Position numbers and translations under genes: made by a program. This document shows positions 34,681 through 47,880 of a DNA stretch of 64,000 bases, piece by piece. The stretch spans positions 62,001 through 126,000 of the forward strand of contig ARYC01025406.1 of assembly GCA_000711775.1 (NCBI GenBank). The letters are read 5' to 3'. Under the pieces are notes generated by a model. It did no database searches. It was not told the DNA's origin and saw only the letters and a program-made list of their open reading frames with translations. Source of the stretch: Oxytricha trifallax (Eukaryota > Ciliophora > Spirotrichea > Sporadotrichida > Oxytrichidae). Numbering within the stretch: the first letter of the stretch is position 1; the number at the start of each line of letters is the position of its first letter.

Positions 34681-35004
34681 TTTAAGAATAATTTAGGTTT
34701 TTATACTGATTTAATTTTCTTAAAAATAATATTCTCTAATGAATTGAATTAATGAGGGAATATTACTTAATTTGGACCTAAGATGTTAAAGTTCAACCAA
34801 TTCTTCCATTGAATTATATTTTAATATTATTTTGAATTATAATTTAATTTCCAACGTATATCTCGAAAATATAAATAAAAGTAAGCTAAATTATAGAAAA
34901 TAAAGATTAAGACTTGATTAAAAATAGTTTGAAAATTTCTAGATATAAAATTAAATTAAAACCAAGATAAAAGTTCCATATCTACAAAAAAAAAGAAAAA
35001 TACA

Positions 35005-36602
35005 ATGTTGAAGATAGCTGTATTTTTGGTTGTTTTCTTTATGAAAACATTTAACGCAGTAGAATTGGCCAAAGATGAGAATGCAAATGCTACAATCGCC
35101 ATTATTTATGAGTTAATAATGAAGTATAAACATTTGAGGGTATCAATAAGAAAAATAAAATTATTAATGATTTGGGAATATTGCTGGATTAATGAATGGA
35201 GTAACAAATTCAGAGACCAATTTAGAGCAATTGTCAGAGTGCCTTAAAAACAACTCAGATATCACAGAGCTTCTAAACTTTGTAGAACTTACTTATTAAT
35301 TTCCTGATAATAGTTCTAAATTTAAGCGAAATTAAGGAAGACATATCCACTAAGAACATAAATTCAATGTTCGAGGGCATGAGACTCATTGGTAAATTAG
35401 TAGTTATGCTGCCACCCGTATTGATTAAGTGCGAGAACATGACCAATGAGGTTAATAAATTCAAGGACTGGGCTATGGTCTTTACAAAACCAGAGGAATT
35501 GTACAATGCTTTAGTGCAGAATATTCCTTTGCACTTTACCGAGATGTGGACTGACATTCAGGATGCAATTCAATACAAGTTAGTTAGCAAGGTTATTAGG
35601 AAATTAAAATTAAGGGGATATTATACATAAGGTTAGCCTTCCTCTCGACCTCTCCTCCAGAGCATCAGGTATGATTAACACCAAACTCATCCATAATCCG
35701 AACTTGTATCTTTTCTTCCATGTAACTTCTCCGGATTTCTAAGTCAATTAATGTTTTGTATGTATCATCATACTATATTCAGACAAATTTCTCGTGCTTT
35801 TTACCAAGTACAGACACTACAGAACCCTGGGACATTACATGATTTTAACCAGATACAAATATTAGCGAGCTCTAAATTTCGAACCCCTTACTCTATCAGA
35901 ATTGTTCTCGACTAACAGTCTGGACAGTATGTCCCAAACTGCAATTCAATACTACTAAAAGAAAGATTACTACAACTATGGAAGAGACTTAGGACAAACT
36001 ATGGTGTTGGCAGTTGGTGAGGCCAAGGACAGATCTGGAATCATGAACAAACTAGATATGGGCTATTAAAAGTTCAAGTCATGGATTTAATTTATCTTGT
36101 AATATAATATAGGATGTATTTATCATATTTAAAAGATTTTTTTATTTTAAAATAAATTCATATAGTATGATATACTGGCAAAATTTTTTGTTTTTTTCAA
36201 AAATAATATACCTATTACAGGTTTGCATATAATTATGGGATTTTCTAAGTATATAAAAAAATTTTATTAGTGTAAATAGTTGTACAAAATAATAACTGAA
36301 TATAATGAAGTATAGATATTAAGTAAGTAAAAAGCTAGATATCTTTAAAATTGTCAAATATTTAATCTTTATTAGGAAAATACAATACTCCATTAATACC
36401 CAGGAATTATAATATTCTAAGCTAATTATTATTCATTAACTTACCATAAAAACCATGGTTTGATCACTACGTGATGCCAAAATACGAAGAAGCCAAAGAT
36501 GATGTTAAAACTAAATACGAAGATACCAAGGATAGCGCAAAATCTCTGGGAGAACAAATTGCTGAAAGTGTGAAAAATATAAACCCAATGAAATGGTTTT
36601 GA
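35005..36602 (+). CDS. Secreted or vacuolar protein with signal peptide
   Basis: ATG 35005 begins MLKIAVFLVVFFMKTFNA, a clear signal peptide. Later blocks: NIAGLMNGVTNSETNLEQLS (about 35172-35305), EIKEDISTKNINSMFEGMRL through YKLVSK (about 35310-35590), then VSLPLDLSSRASGMINTK onward. Two pointer IESs are certain: AAGGTTA (35589-35628) and CATGG (36080-36453), the second joining FKSW to FDHYVMPKYEEAKDDVKTKY. The C-terminus is a charged amphipathic repeat (KYEEAKDDVKTKYEDTKDSA) ending NPMKWF at TGA 36600-36602. The central part contains hydrophobic helices. No family recognised; the tail resembles apolipoprotein- or LEA-like amphipathic segments, an impression only. Confidence 0.68.
35589..35628 (+). 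other. 40-base IES, pointer AAGGTTA
   Basis: AAGGTTA at 35589-35595 and 35629-35635; joining gives YKLVSKVSLPLDLSS in frame. Confidence 0.88.
36080..36453 (+). other. 374-base IES, pointer CATGG
   Basis: CATGG at 36080-36084 and 36454-36458; joining gives QKFKSWFDHYVMPKY. The interior is AT-rich with no coding signature. Confidence 0.85.
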
Positions 36603-36813
36603 AAAAGTTGAATGAAAATTCTATTTGTAATATATACTAGTAAGGGTGCTTTAAATTAGGTTAAAGATTCCAACAAAAATTATAACTTGAATTACTTTAA
36701 CTTAAAAGAACTTATTTTTAGTTTGTAAAATTCATTTAGATTCATTAATTACATTGTAAAATTTTGCTTTTTTTATAATTTAGAAAACGAAACATATTAG
36801 TTTGATTTACAAT

Positions 36814-39400
36814 TCATTTAATTAGGGAGAGTATATAGTTGTCTTACTTGGCTTTTTTAAAGTTTAAAACCTTTAGCTCTATACCGTGAAAGTATTTAAG
36901 AGCAAATTAGTCTATTGGATTTATTGAACCGAAATGATTACAGTATTCCAAAATTGAGTTCTTTCGAGTAAATTCATCTTTTCCTAAAACATGGGATAGA
37001 TTTCTATCAATTAGAGTTTTGTCTGTGATGAATCTGGAATCTATGTTAACTTTCGCAAAATCCTTTTACAGTACAAAGCCTAACTTATTTTCTTGGCTAA
37101 ATAAGTCAACTTGTACTTGTGAACCATTAACATCAAAATTTTAACTTGGTTTCATTACTGTTAGCTCTTAAACCTTAGTGTTTTTTATCAATTTTTCAAT
37201 TTTTGGGTTGCTCTATTATTCTTAAATTTAACCTGCTTCTATTTTCATTTCCGGTGGTGTTATGATTGTTTTGTTTTCTAGTATCATGTTTTAAAATCTC
37301 TATATCTCTTTGAAGTATTCACTATTGTTGATTTATTCTTAAATTTTCTTAAATAGTCCAAGTTTAGATAGTGAGTCAATTTGCTTGTTCACTTATTGCC
37401 ATAGCTCTTATTATTAAATTGTTTAAATTGGCTGTTTGAGATTAATAGACATGATACATGTAAGGTATAGAGTTTTTGTGTAGCTATCTAAAAAGCTCTC
37501 AAAATCCTTTTTAGCTAAATATGCGTCTCTTAACTATTTCTAAAAGTGAAACAAGCTCGATTAGCATTGCTAAAGTTTTAAGTTTTAATCTAAGTTAGTA
37601 AATACTTAGGCTACTAAGTTAAGTTCTTGTATACTAGTTAGTTCTTTAATGTTAAAGAGTATTGATCTAAGTGATTTCTAAGTAATTGGATAATTGTCAA
37701 TTAGCTTATTTGGGCTTTTAATCTAAAAGTCTTGTATTAGCAAAAACAGAAGTTTCTGAGCATCAAACTTTAGCAATTTAGCATCCAATTAAATTTGTAA
37801 ATCCTACTAGAACTATTCTAATCTTGACTTGATTTAAGGTTCGAGATCGTTTAAGAGTGTTTACTTAGTCATGAAATAGAAATCATGAACTTAATTGGTT
37901 GTTAACTTTTCATATTGCTTGCCAATGAGAGTTGTGTATAGCCTCCATAAAATGAAAGATTAATAAAATTATAATAGATCTATTAACTTCTCTTGAATGA
38001 CCCAAATGAAGAAGTCCTCTTAATATTTTGACTGCATCTTAGGTATTAAATTTTTCTTTAGGAATGGTCTCATCTCTCTTTCCTTGAACATATTGTAATT
38101 ATCTTTTTTCGATTTCATTTACAATAGATATTCCAAAACCCGGGTCGCTTTGATATTCTAAGATTGATAAAGATTCCAAATAGTGACCCAACTCCTCGTT
38201 TGTCAAATTTGATAGGTTTCGATTAACTAAAACTACAATAGTCCTAATAAATTTCTAGTCATGCTCTGTATCTAATCTTGAAATTATTTGTAGTATTTAG
38301 ACGAGTTATTTATGATTCATGTTTTGTAGAAAGGGTATAAATTTTTGAATAAGCTCTTTGATTATTGAATAGTTCTCAAATTTAAGTTTGGATAGCTGCT
38401 CTAAAACTTAATTATTACTAATTTAAATTAAAATTTAAATTTATCAAACTAGAAGCATTAATGGCAACTCTTAAGTTATAGTTTAGAAATAGCTAGCCTT
38501 AATAACTTCTGAAAATGATTGTCCTAACACATATATAGACTGTTCAACTTCTTTTGTGATTAGGTTTTCATTTATCAAACATTATTTGATTAAGAAGTTC
38601 ATTTAGCTACAAAATATAATTAGAGTCCTTAGATCAAATTGTTATTTCACCATTACCACGAAATCTTAATCTCTTATCCTGTCTACCATCTTCAAGTAGC
38701 ATTCTTATAAAAAATAAAATATCAATCCTTATATATTTATGTAGATTCATAAATGAACTCTTTGTTCTGGTAAGTTTTTTCCAATCTGACCAAAGTTTTC
38801 GCTAGCTATTATAAATCTTCAGGATCTAGCTAATTAATGCGTAATACAAGCTTTTCTTGAGATTTCGATTGTAGTAAAAGTAAAGACTACTTTTGAGATT
38901 TTTTGAGTTCAGATAAGTTTATGATCTGCTGCAATCTGCTCATCATATGAATAAAATGATGATCTCTATAGAAATTAATGATTATATAATGTTAAAAGCA
39001 ATCAAAATTTTCCAAAGAATAATGTTACTTACTGAAAGCTGCCTACAGAATTATAGTATAGCTACCTAGCATCCTATAAGTTTGTAACTTTATCAATTTG
39101 CACATCTATTTATCGATTTTTCGTTCCTTTTATTGCGACTTAAGTCTCTATTTCTCTTGAAATTTTCTTACTGGAAAAATTTCCTATATAGCTTAAGAAA
39201 CTCACAATATTAACTTACTTTAACTTTAGGAGCTATTCAATAAAAGCATCATAGTATGAAACTTCATCTAACCATTTTTACCTTAAGTAAAATTGACTAA
39301 TCCATGTTTTATATATGTATGGATCATTTTAATTTATAAATATTAGTTGTTATTAATACTTTTTTATATAAGAATAGACAAAATAGCATTTTCAAATCCT
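36814..39400 (-). CDS. Large helical-repeat protein
   Basis: The minus-strand frame from about 38440 to TGA 36814-36816 is continuous after removing a 19-base IES (37961-37979, pointer ATCT), which gives REVNRSFILWRLYTTLIGKQ. The N-terminal portion has leucine-rich helices (YSIIKELIQKFIPFLQNMNH, NRNLSNLTNEELGHYLESL) like those of organellar helical-repeat RNA-binding proteins (OPR/HPR/FASTK type). The C-terminal portion is Gln-rich. Further coding islands lie upstream at 38765-38943 (MSRLQQIINLSELKKS) and about 39010-39390 (KWLDEVSYYDAFIEQLLKL). Joins among these, and the start, were not solved. Family assignment is tentative. Confidence 0.55.
37961..37979 (-). other. 19-base IES, pointer ATCT
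   Basis: On the plus strand AGAT occurs at 37957-37960 and 37976-37979. Removing 19 bases reconciles two otherwise out-of-phase long frames. Confidence 0.75.
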
Positions 39401-39484
39401 CTCTTCTAGTTTATACAGTGAAATTAAAGTTACGGAAATCTTAAAATAAATAATACTCAAATAAATTATATTTAACAAATTACT

Positions 39485-42400
39485 TCACACTTTGATTTAT
39501 TCAGCAAGCTTCCATTCAAACTAGTTATTGTACAACTATTCAAATGAGGCTGATTTTAATACAAAACGAATTATGTTTATTAGTAGAGTTACAATTTTAT
39601 TTCTCAATATTTTGCTTGATAGTAATACCCTCCGTTGTTATTATTGTTTATTGTGTACTGATTAAATATCATAATAAAAATGTTATATGAAATGATTTTA
39701 GTAGTTTTAGCTGTAATCGCTGTTGTTGCTGTTTGTTCTCACAAAGTAAGAATTATTCTTAGGTTGATATTAAGTGTTGCTATAGTTGTTTTGGTTTGTG
39801 CAGGTGCTGTTTGTTGAGCTATTTCCAGTACTAGTATTAGACAAATGAGAGAACTTTCTTTGAGCAGTCTTAGCATGTTAGTTGAAGACTTAAGAATCAT
39901 TTTGAATAAAGCTTTGGTTATTAAGCTAGAAGTTAGACAGCATGGTTTGATTTTGGTTTGTGCAATATTAGTTGAAAACATGTGGATAAGTTTTTTGTAG
40001 TTTTTACAACACTTTCTGGCCATGTTTGGTTCTTTGTAAATCTCCAGATAGCTGGCCAATTCTTTGTAGAATAATAACTCTAAGTTAATCATTCTTGATT
40101 ATTGTGATGATCTTTTGAAGAACATAGTTTCCGAATTGATGGAAGATAAGATTGTCTACGATAAAGTTTATTCTTGTAACTCTATTTTTGGACAATTAAT
40201 AACCCAAGTCTCTTAGTACAGTCTAATCATCATTGATGATTTATCCTAACAAGATCATATCCACTTAAAAAGAAAAATAGGGTGGAAGTTTCCTGCTTCC
40301 GTGCAGTTTCCCGCCCCCACGGAAATTTCATGCCTTAATATTCAAATTTTATTATTTGGCAATAATAACATTAGAAACATGTAGATCCCAAGTTCAATTA
40401 CCATCACCATATATTAAATAACATTTTCTAATATGTAATTTTCAAAGTTTATATTTATTCTTTGTCTTATTATATAATAAAAACAATGCTTGACTAATTG
40501 TTTTTTATGGATAATTAGTGTTTTTCATTAAATATGAAATCTTTATCAAAGTAGAAAATGATATTGGATGCTAGATAATAAATAATTTAATCATTTTTTA
40601 TGTTAAAGATTTGTGAAATTTATAAATATTATATATTTTTTTGTTTGGAGGAGAAAACTTCCGAATGGGGCAGGAAACTACCTTTTTGGGGCAGGAGACT
40701 TCCCTCCCGAGAAAAATTAAATTTGATTTAATAAATTTCACTGTAACATTCTTCATCTTGCTTTCAAGACACTTTTCAATTACGTTAGAGGAGAACTTTA
40801 GCTAGCTGAGTCTTATGAAGTCACTTCCTATCATCTGGAAGATTTGATCGTTTCTATCAACGTTGTTCAACTTGAGTACATTTTGGACAAGGTAGTTTCC
40901 ATATGGGTCTTCAATCAGAGAATGCAGGTTATATATAATTACATCAGCTAAAGCAAGCTTTTACACTTCTCTACCCTTTTCTAGGCATCTTTACATGACA
41001 CAGCATCCATGCTTGTGAGAGCCAATTTCAATACAATCGTTTATGCATGCATCAAAGATGAAAATATATTTATTAACAATAGATGAACTAAGTATATCTT
41101 TAAAAGACTTCGGAGCCTTCTTGATCCTAATCCTCGGGGTTTTAAGAAGATCTGAATACGCAGAGAAAAGCTTAGATAACGTGATTTCCATGAACACTTA
41201 AACTCAGTTCTTTAATCTATAACTTGAGTTGCTCAATAATGTTTAAAACATCAGTGTCTAAGTACTTTAAATTCATGTTTAAAATGTCAACGAGAAATTG
41301 AATAGCTCTTGTTCCGTGAACTGTCATCGCAATGTCATTAATTGATGGCAAGACTTGATTTATGATTTGCTTTATTTCCATGATTGAAGCTAACTCGAGG
41401 ATTTTTTAGGTCAAGTAGTTTCCAAATTGATCAACCATGATATCTTAGAAAAGTGGCATTAATCTCATTATAAGAGCTTGCTTAAAAAGTTATTCTTGGC
41501 AGTCCTCATCGAGCTTCTTTTATAGCATTCTACAACCAGCCTAGTCGTAGCAATAGAAATCAGCTTGATTGATAATTTCTTGGTCTATATTATCATAAAT
41601 AAAATAAGTAGTCTTCTCTTGACAATTAGTCATAGGCACTCATTAAAAATGGAGTGAGGTTTGAAAGACCTTATACTTCACTTTAACCGTAAGTTGACAT
41701 CTATTTATCTAAAAATATCATGTTGCCATTAGGATTGATATAATTTGTTATATCGTTAACAAAGTTTCATTAATAATTCATTACAATATTTTTTAATTTA
41801 GATTGAACTCATTAATCTTTACAGTTTCTCTATCAATTTATGAGTTTTTTCTTCCTACCTCTATGTTATCAAGAGAATCTTCATCACTTAAGAATTCTAA
41901 GTTACTTAAGGCAGTATTGAAAATTTCTTCAGTAAAAGAAGACCCACTGGTGTTTAAGGAAGATTCTTGAACTGTCTTTATGTTTTTGCTTTTATGAACC
42001 AATCCATCTCTTTTATCTTACTTTTGGCAAAATTAGCTGTATTTAGCATTAATACTACTGCTTAAATTTTAATTTGAATCACTCAATTTTGATTTTTATA
42101 TTTCATTCTCGTCATCATGAGTTGTCTACTTAAATGTATTTTAAAATATAAATTCTTATATGACATTATTGTGTATGTAATTTGTCTGTGAAGAGGTTGA
42201 AAGGGGTCCCCCGCCGAAGCTGCCGCTGTTCATGTTCATCCAAGGCTTCTTGAAGTCTGATTGATAGAACTAGCTCCATGGATTTTAGCTTAGCACTCCA
42301 TTGTTCCATTAGTTTTGCTAGTAATCACCACTGCTGCCTCTTTATTACAAATTTTAATTAAAATTACCTCATATATACGTAAGTATAAGTTATAGTTTTG

Positions 42401-43480
42401 TGTTGAGGAGAGGATAGATGAGCTGAAACACTCTGAAAAAGCTGAAGTAAAATCATCATCCTATAGAAATGAATTAGTTTAAACAAATTATTATAACTAC
42501 TCGGAAAGCGAAGAGAGTCATGGCATTCAACTTAGGCACCTTAGAGTCTGAGTTCAATTGAAAATTGCTGATTCTAATAAAAAATACTAAAAAATTATCA
42601 AGAACAATTTTAATATTTTATTAACATTTTCTCTGTTAGGATGTCTGCAATTAATTTTCACTTAGTTTATTGAATGGGCTGTATTTTATCTTCTCCACAT
42701 TTTCTTGAGCTTAATTGCTATCTTATCTCCCAAACTATTTAATTATTAATAATATTTCCATACATTCCATGTTTTATATTTATAATAATTTATTAATAAT
42801 TTAACTATAGATCATTTGTGATAGAAGCCTCCTCTTGGTAAGTCTAGTTTTTACGCTTAGATTACTCATCAATATTATTTTTCATGCAAAACTCATCATT
42901 CTATAAAATACTCATTAGTTTACTTCAAAAATAAAATTTAAGTTGTTAATTTTCTTTTGCCTTTATTTTGGCTTTTAAACAACTAGTATTAATTATTATA
43001 TGTGAATAAATAAATTATTCAAGTATTATTTCATATAGTATTGCGAAATCATTGATTGAATCATTTGGCTTACATTTTAATTTTAGTCAGAGTGATCATC
43101 ACATCTCTCATATGAATATTCTAAACCAATAAATTTATGATAAACAAATTATTAACTTTAACTATATTCTTTTAGATTTTATTGTAATTAAATAGCAGTG
43201 TTTATATATAATACCACGCTTAATAACTGAGAAAAAATAGTAATAAGCTATTGGAAAATTTATTATGTTTAAATTATAATCACCATTATATATTATAATA
43301 TAATAGTAAATTTATAGTTTAAATTCTAATCTTAATTTTTGGAGCAATCCGCAGTCCTCTGAGCCCCTAGGACTGATATTGAGGCTTTTAAGTGGAATGT
43401 TTAGTCCACTCATGTTTTAATTAGTTCCATTGAATGAATTTTTTCCATTATTATTTATTTAGTTGGTTGAACTAAGTGTG
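39485..43480 (-). CDS. Pumilio/PUF-family RNA-binding protein
   Basis: PUF repeats are read on the minus strand: MVDQFGNYLTQKILELASI, TVHGTRAIQFLVDIL and FYCYDQAGCRMLQKKLDED near 41230-41600; HKHGCCVMQRCLEKG and EDPYGNYLVQNVLKLNNVD near 40880-41040; SSNVIEKCLESKMKNV at 40745-40800; NRVTRINFIVDNLIFHQFGN, then KHGQKVLQKLQKTYP at 39960-40190. PUF proteins bind 3'-UTR elements through eight such helical repeats and repress translation or destabilise mRNA. The N-terminal region (about 41830-43480) is low complexity and includes SGSFGGGPLSTSS and ISPRGSEDCGLLQK. It lies in several islands with AT-rich gaps. The C-terminal tail is Asn/Gln-rich, ending near TGA 39485. The element at 40274-40714 separates repeats. 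A further small island at 43670-43735 (LPQPNRKYASYKTPENE) may be the first MDS. Confidence 0.87.
40274..40714. mobile_element. MITE-like element with imperfect terminal inverted repeats
   Basis: GC-rich ends flank an AT-rich, non-coding centre. The left end (about 40279-40330, with GGAAGTTTCCTGC and CAGTTTCCCGCCCC) is the imperfect reverse complement of the right end (about 40651-40710, with GGGGCAGGAAACT and GGGGCAGGAGACTTCC). Each arm is about 55 bases and has an internal repeat of the CAGGARACTTCC theme. No transposase is inside. The element sits between PUF-repeat coding blocks, so it must be removed with the surrounding IES for the protein to be made. Confidence 0.72.
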
Positions 43481-43739
43481 TAATTAAATTGTTAATTATT
43501 AACAAATTATAAATATAAAAATTTAAGCTTCCAAGTTTTAATGAAGATTCATTACCAAACTAATAATTTAAGCATAGCATAACCTAAGTATTTCAACAAA
43601 AAATTTAATTCCATTCATTATAAATGAAAATAATTTAATTCCTTAAAATAAAGATATAAACTTTAAATTCATTTTCGGGAGTTTTGTAAGAAGCATACTT
43701 TCTATTAGGTTGAGGCAGATCCCGTATTACAATAAAAAT

Positions 43740-44993
43740 TTAAGTAATCTATGTGAAACTTATTTTAATTTTATTTCTTTAATTAATTTTTAATCAGACT
43801 TTGGTCAGTGACCAATTAACAATATTCAAAATTAATATTAAAAGTACTAGAATAAATAATTATTTTTATTATTTTTTAATTGAATTTCCTTCTTTTTTCG
43901 AATAATATCATGTTTTTAATTATACATTCCCAGAATTCATTACAGTATAATTTGAAATTTTTTTTATTAGATAATATTAACTAAAAACGTATTTGTGCGG
44001 TTCCAACTTAAAAATAATTAATTTGTCGATATCAAAACTATACTATAAATCCAATATTTTAATACATTTGCTTTTATTAATATTAGGCTTTGATTAATAA
44101 GTATCAAAAGAGTTTAAAATTAGCATTAAGTAGATATATCTTAATAAAATGATCGATTTTGTCTACAATATATTTAAAATATTTTACCACTAAGGTTAGG
44201 CCTAACTTTTCAATATTTTATATATATAGAAAGCATTTTTACTTCATCTGCCATCTTAATATCCTCTCATAAATTTAATATATTTTTTTTAATTTAATTT
44301 CTTCACTTAATGCCAATAAAAAAACATAGAAGTAATTTGAAAAATATGTTTAATATCTTGACATATAAATTAAATGTTTTTAGAGATAATATTATATTAC
44401 TCTACTTAAATTTAAATGAAATAAAATAAAATCTTAATGATTAGAGTTCATACTTTCTTCATTATATATAATATGTAATTATTAAGGTAAAATAAGAAGG
44501 ATAAAACAATTATAAAATTAAAAGTTGTAATCTCTTAATATTTGCTTAATTTACTTGAATTTAATAAAAACAATAAATTTGTAACTGCTATATAAATAAT
44601 AATTCCCAAGATATTTTATCTTCACTTAATGGAGGATTGCAAAATATATAAGCATTAAAAGTAATATTGAAATAAAAATACATTCATTAAATTAAAGCAA
44701 AATATAAAGGAATCTAAGATTAGTAAGAGAATTTACAACATCAAAAAGTTGATTATAATAAACTTAATAATTTTGATAATTTAATAAATTAAAGAGCATT
44801 AATTAGGATTTAATGTCCTAAAACATAAATTATGCTAAATAAAAAATATCAATATTTATTTGAACTTTTTCAATAATTAGATTCTAGCTTTTGAGCTCAT
44901 TATTAATATTGAACATTTAAAAGTATAAGTAAATTCAAATTAATGTTCTAGAAAAAATATATAATCAATTTAAACAAGTTTCATTTTTAAACA
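43740..44993. other. 1.25-kb AT-rich gene-free region
   Basis: AT-rich on both strands, no coding block, no obvious repeats. Separates the divergent Pumilio gene and the first member of the paralogous pair. Confidence 0.55.
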
Positions 44994-46875
44994 ATGGAAA
45001 CTTAGAGCAAAAATTAACTCGATCAGAATTACACAGCTCCACATGATCCTCAAAGTCAGTAGATCCCTGCTAACTCTAGTAGTCTCGATGCGATCGAAGC
45101 TAACCATCATCTTGCAGGTCATTCAGCAGATATCTAAATAGCAATGACTGATGACTAAGAGTATCTTGCAAATCTTGCTCAGGGAGATCATCTCAACGAC
45201 ATCACAGACAATTCAAAATTGAGGTAAAGCGATAACTTAGAGTAATTAAACACGAAAATAAAACCTTTTAGCACAAGAGACTTCTAAAATAGCGATTGCC
45301 TGTTGAATAAGAATTTGGAAGAAGAGAAATAAGTGCATAATGATCTTTCAAATAATATCGATCGCGAGTTGATCATGAAATTTGCTAAACTTTCACAGGA
45401 TCAGTATGATGTTTTCTAAAATTGCTTCGAGCAGGTCACCCTTGGGAGAAATAGGGATGATGTTTTTGAATTATCACAAGCTATCAAAGATTCAGTTATG
45501 AAGGATATTTTTTCGAAAACACAACCTTCCTAGCAACATGTCTTTTTATTAAAATACCTGTTTAAATTAAATGAGATAGATGAGGAAGAAGTCGAGTAAA
45601 CCCTAGACATGTGTGTAGGTAAAAAGATTGTTTAAACCTAAATAACCATGGACGTATTTAAAAAGTTTTCCTAAACTTAAGATCCTATATCTGCAAGTTT
45701 AGACAATAAGCACAGCACTCAAATCTCTCAAGAGGCTCTTGAGAAATTTTAGAGCAATAGATAAGAAAAACTATAGGCGGATTTGCAAAATTTCCTTAAG
45801 AAAAATATCAAAGAGGATTAGTAAATCCTAGCTATGGGGAAAAGAAAGAGAAATGGTGCTTAAACTACAGGTGGAGAGAAATAAAGTAAAAGAACCCGTG
45901 TCGACAACTAAATAACTAACTACGGAGTTATGAACTAGAATAATTTCAATTTTCCAACCTCAATGGCAAGTGGGCAAATAATAATTAATTTATGCAATTG
46001 TAATTTTAAAAAGCACTCTTCTAGTGAGGATGAAAATCACCCTGAGGGTAAAAATCCACATGCTAGTAACGATGATAAAAATGGCTCTTCTAGTGAAGAT
46101 GAAGATGTGGTAAACTTTGATGCTTTCTTCAATTCTAATAGTTCAAAAATAGAGCAAATGTTGCTCTCTCGCTCAAATTTGTCATCTGAAGTTATTGAGA
46201 AATAAAATTTCAGTCAAGAAGACTTAAAACAGTTTAAATGTATTCAACAAATGATCTAATATTTATAAGATCAAGCTGAGGTTCGTGGAATAGCTATGCA
46301 AGACAAGCTCTGTTATGATTGGCTTATATTGGTAGTTGTTCATGTAGTCAACACCTCGTTCTTTGGTAATCATAAATAAATTTAGCTAAATAACACTAAA
46401 GTAAAAATATCAAACAACATTTTTATCAATATGAATCAACCATTATTATAATTTAATGGTAGCCATTTGAAGCAATAAAGTATTCAATTTTATCCTAAGA
46501 TATTTGCTTAACTAAAAAATGCGGATGCAAAGTAAGGAAATTTTTTAACTTAAAACTTTTAAATATAGGATCCAAGTGATGAATTAGTTGCTGGTAGACT
46601 TCTAAAAGACTTTCAACAAAATCTTCTGTTGTACTGACGACTTCCCAGAAAAACTTAAACAAGCTTTAGGTATTTTGTAGGAGTACAGATCTGTTACCAA
46701 AAAAGTGAGCATTCCTCAGAATAAACTTAGAGAGTGCTACAAATTTAAGCTTGAACGCTATTTGGGGGACACATCTATTCAGAAGTTCTAAGATTCAATG
46801 AAAACTGTGGTACAGACTATTGATTAGATCAAGGCAGCTACAACTGGAAAAAGAGATAGAACTAACTATAAATGA
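44994..46875 (+). CDS. Paralogous unknown protein A (614 residues)
   Basis: Exons 44994-46531 and 46569-46875 (37-base GT-AG intron) sum to 1845 bases. The N-terminal 320 residues are charged and hydrophilic, with a basic patch GKRKRNGAQTTGGEKQSKRT. Then come MASGQIIINLCNC and an acidic Ser-rich stretch. The C-terminal 200 residues form the shared domain, with QDKLCYDWLILVVVHVVNT, KIFCCTDDFPEKLKQALGIL and YLGDTSIQKFQDSMKTVVQT. The same architecture recurs in the gene at 48668. No IES was found in 1.9 kb. Nuclear localisation is suggested by the basic patch, but the function is unknown. Confidence 0.85.
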
Positions 46876-47109
46876 GAGAAATGACTTGCTATGTAAATTA
46901 AAATACAATTATGATATTATTAAATACCTTTATAAATGTTTCAATAAAATACAAAGCTTTCTATAAAATAACTAAATATTCTTATTCTATTAATTTGAGT
47001 TACATTATTTATTTAGTATATTTAAAAGTTTGATAGCAATTTCAAATTTAATCTCAAGAGATAAAAATAACTATAAACATTTTAATCAGAACTTCAAATT
47101 TTAATTTTT

Positions 47110-47880
47110 TAGTAAAAGGAACCCCAAACAACTTATTAATTATCTCAAAGCCAAACATCAGACTCAGTGGCACCAGGCCAATTAACTCTTGACTACTCTA
47201 ACATTCCTATTATTGATGGCACCCAGCATTTTGCAGACACTTCTAACTAATAAGAAACAGCAATGTTTGTTGATCGATATGAACAGAATATTAGTGCCAA
47301 AGAAGACCACAGCTTTGGAGTAACTGACAATCGATTTGCAAGTATGATGCAGAATAAAATTGAAATCAGTGAGTCTCGCAACAATAACATGACAACATGC
47401 AGGTGCTATTATCATTCCAAATCGTGATTGCTTGATAGGATACTAAATAAATTGTTATGAAGTTAGACTAAGATGATGAGTTACAGCAATCTGAGTTACA
47501 AACAACTAAACAAACTTGGGAAACTCTCACAAGAAAAATTCAATCTATTCAAAGACTGCGTTGAGTAGGTTCCCTCAAGAACAGAAAAATGGTTGAAGAA
47601 GTTTTTGTTTCACCCCGATATGAAAGAGACTCTTTGATTTAGGACATACAATCAAAAACTCAAACTTCCTTATCGAATGTTATATTTAAAAATACCTGTT
47701 CATATTAAATGAGGGAGATGGTGAAGCAAGCCCTAGAAATGTGTGTTGGCCAAACAATCAACCAAGCCTAAATATTATTCTCTATTATGCAAAATAATCT
47801 AAATTATAAGATTAAAATACAGCAAATTCAGATCCCACTATGATCTCACAATAAGCATTACATAATTCTTAGATTAATTG
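47110..47880 (+). pseudogene. Decayed third copy related to protein A
   Basis: From 47479 the translation MSYSNLSYKQLNKLGKLSQE, then KFNLFKDCVEQVP parallels protein A around MKFAKLSQDQYDVFQNCFEQV. Further on, YLFILNEGDGEA matches YLFKLNEIDEEE and the DNA for MCVG is conserved. Frames shift and TGA stops intervene. Just upstream (about 47115-47427) an open frame (APGQLTLDYSNIPIIDG, ending TGA 47425-47427) may be part of the same duplication or an unrelated island. The copy lacks the C-terminal domain. Confidence 0.6.

Noticed and set aside
39739..40092. 117-residue ORF as a separate protein
   Set aside because: It is out of phase with the Pumilio frame on the same strand, which shows PUF repeats and is open through the same region.
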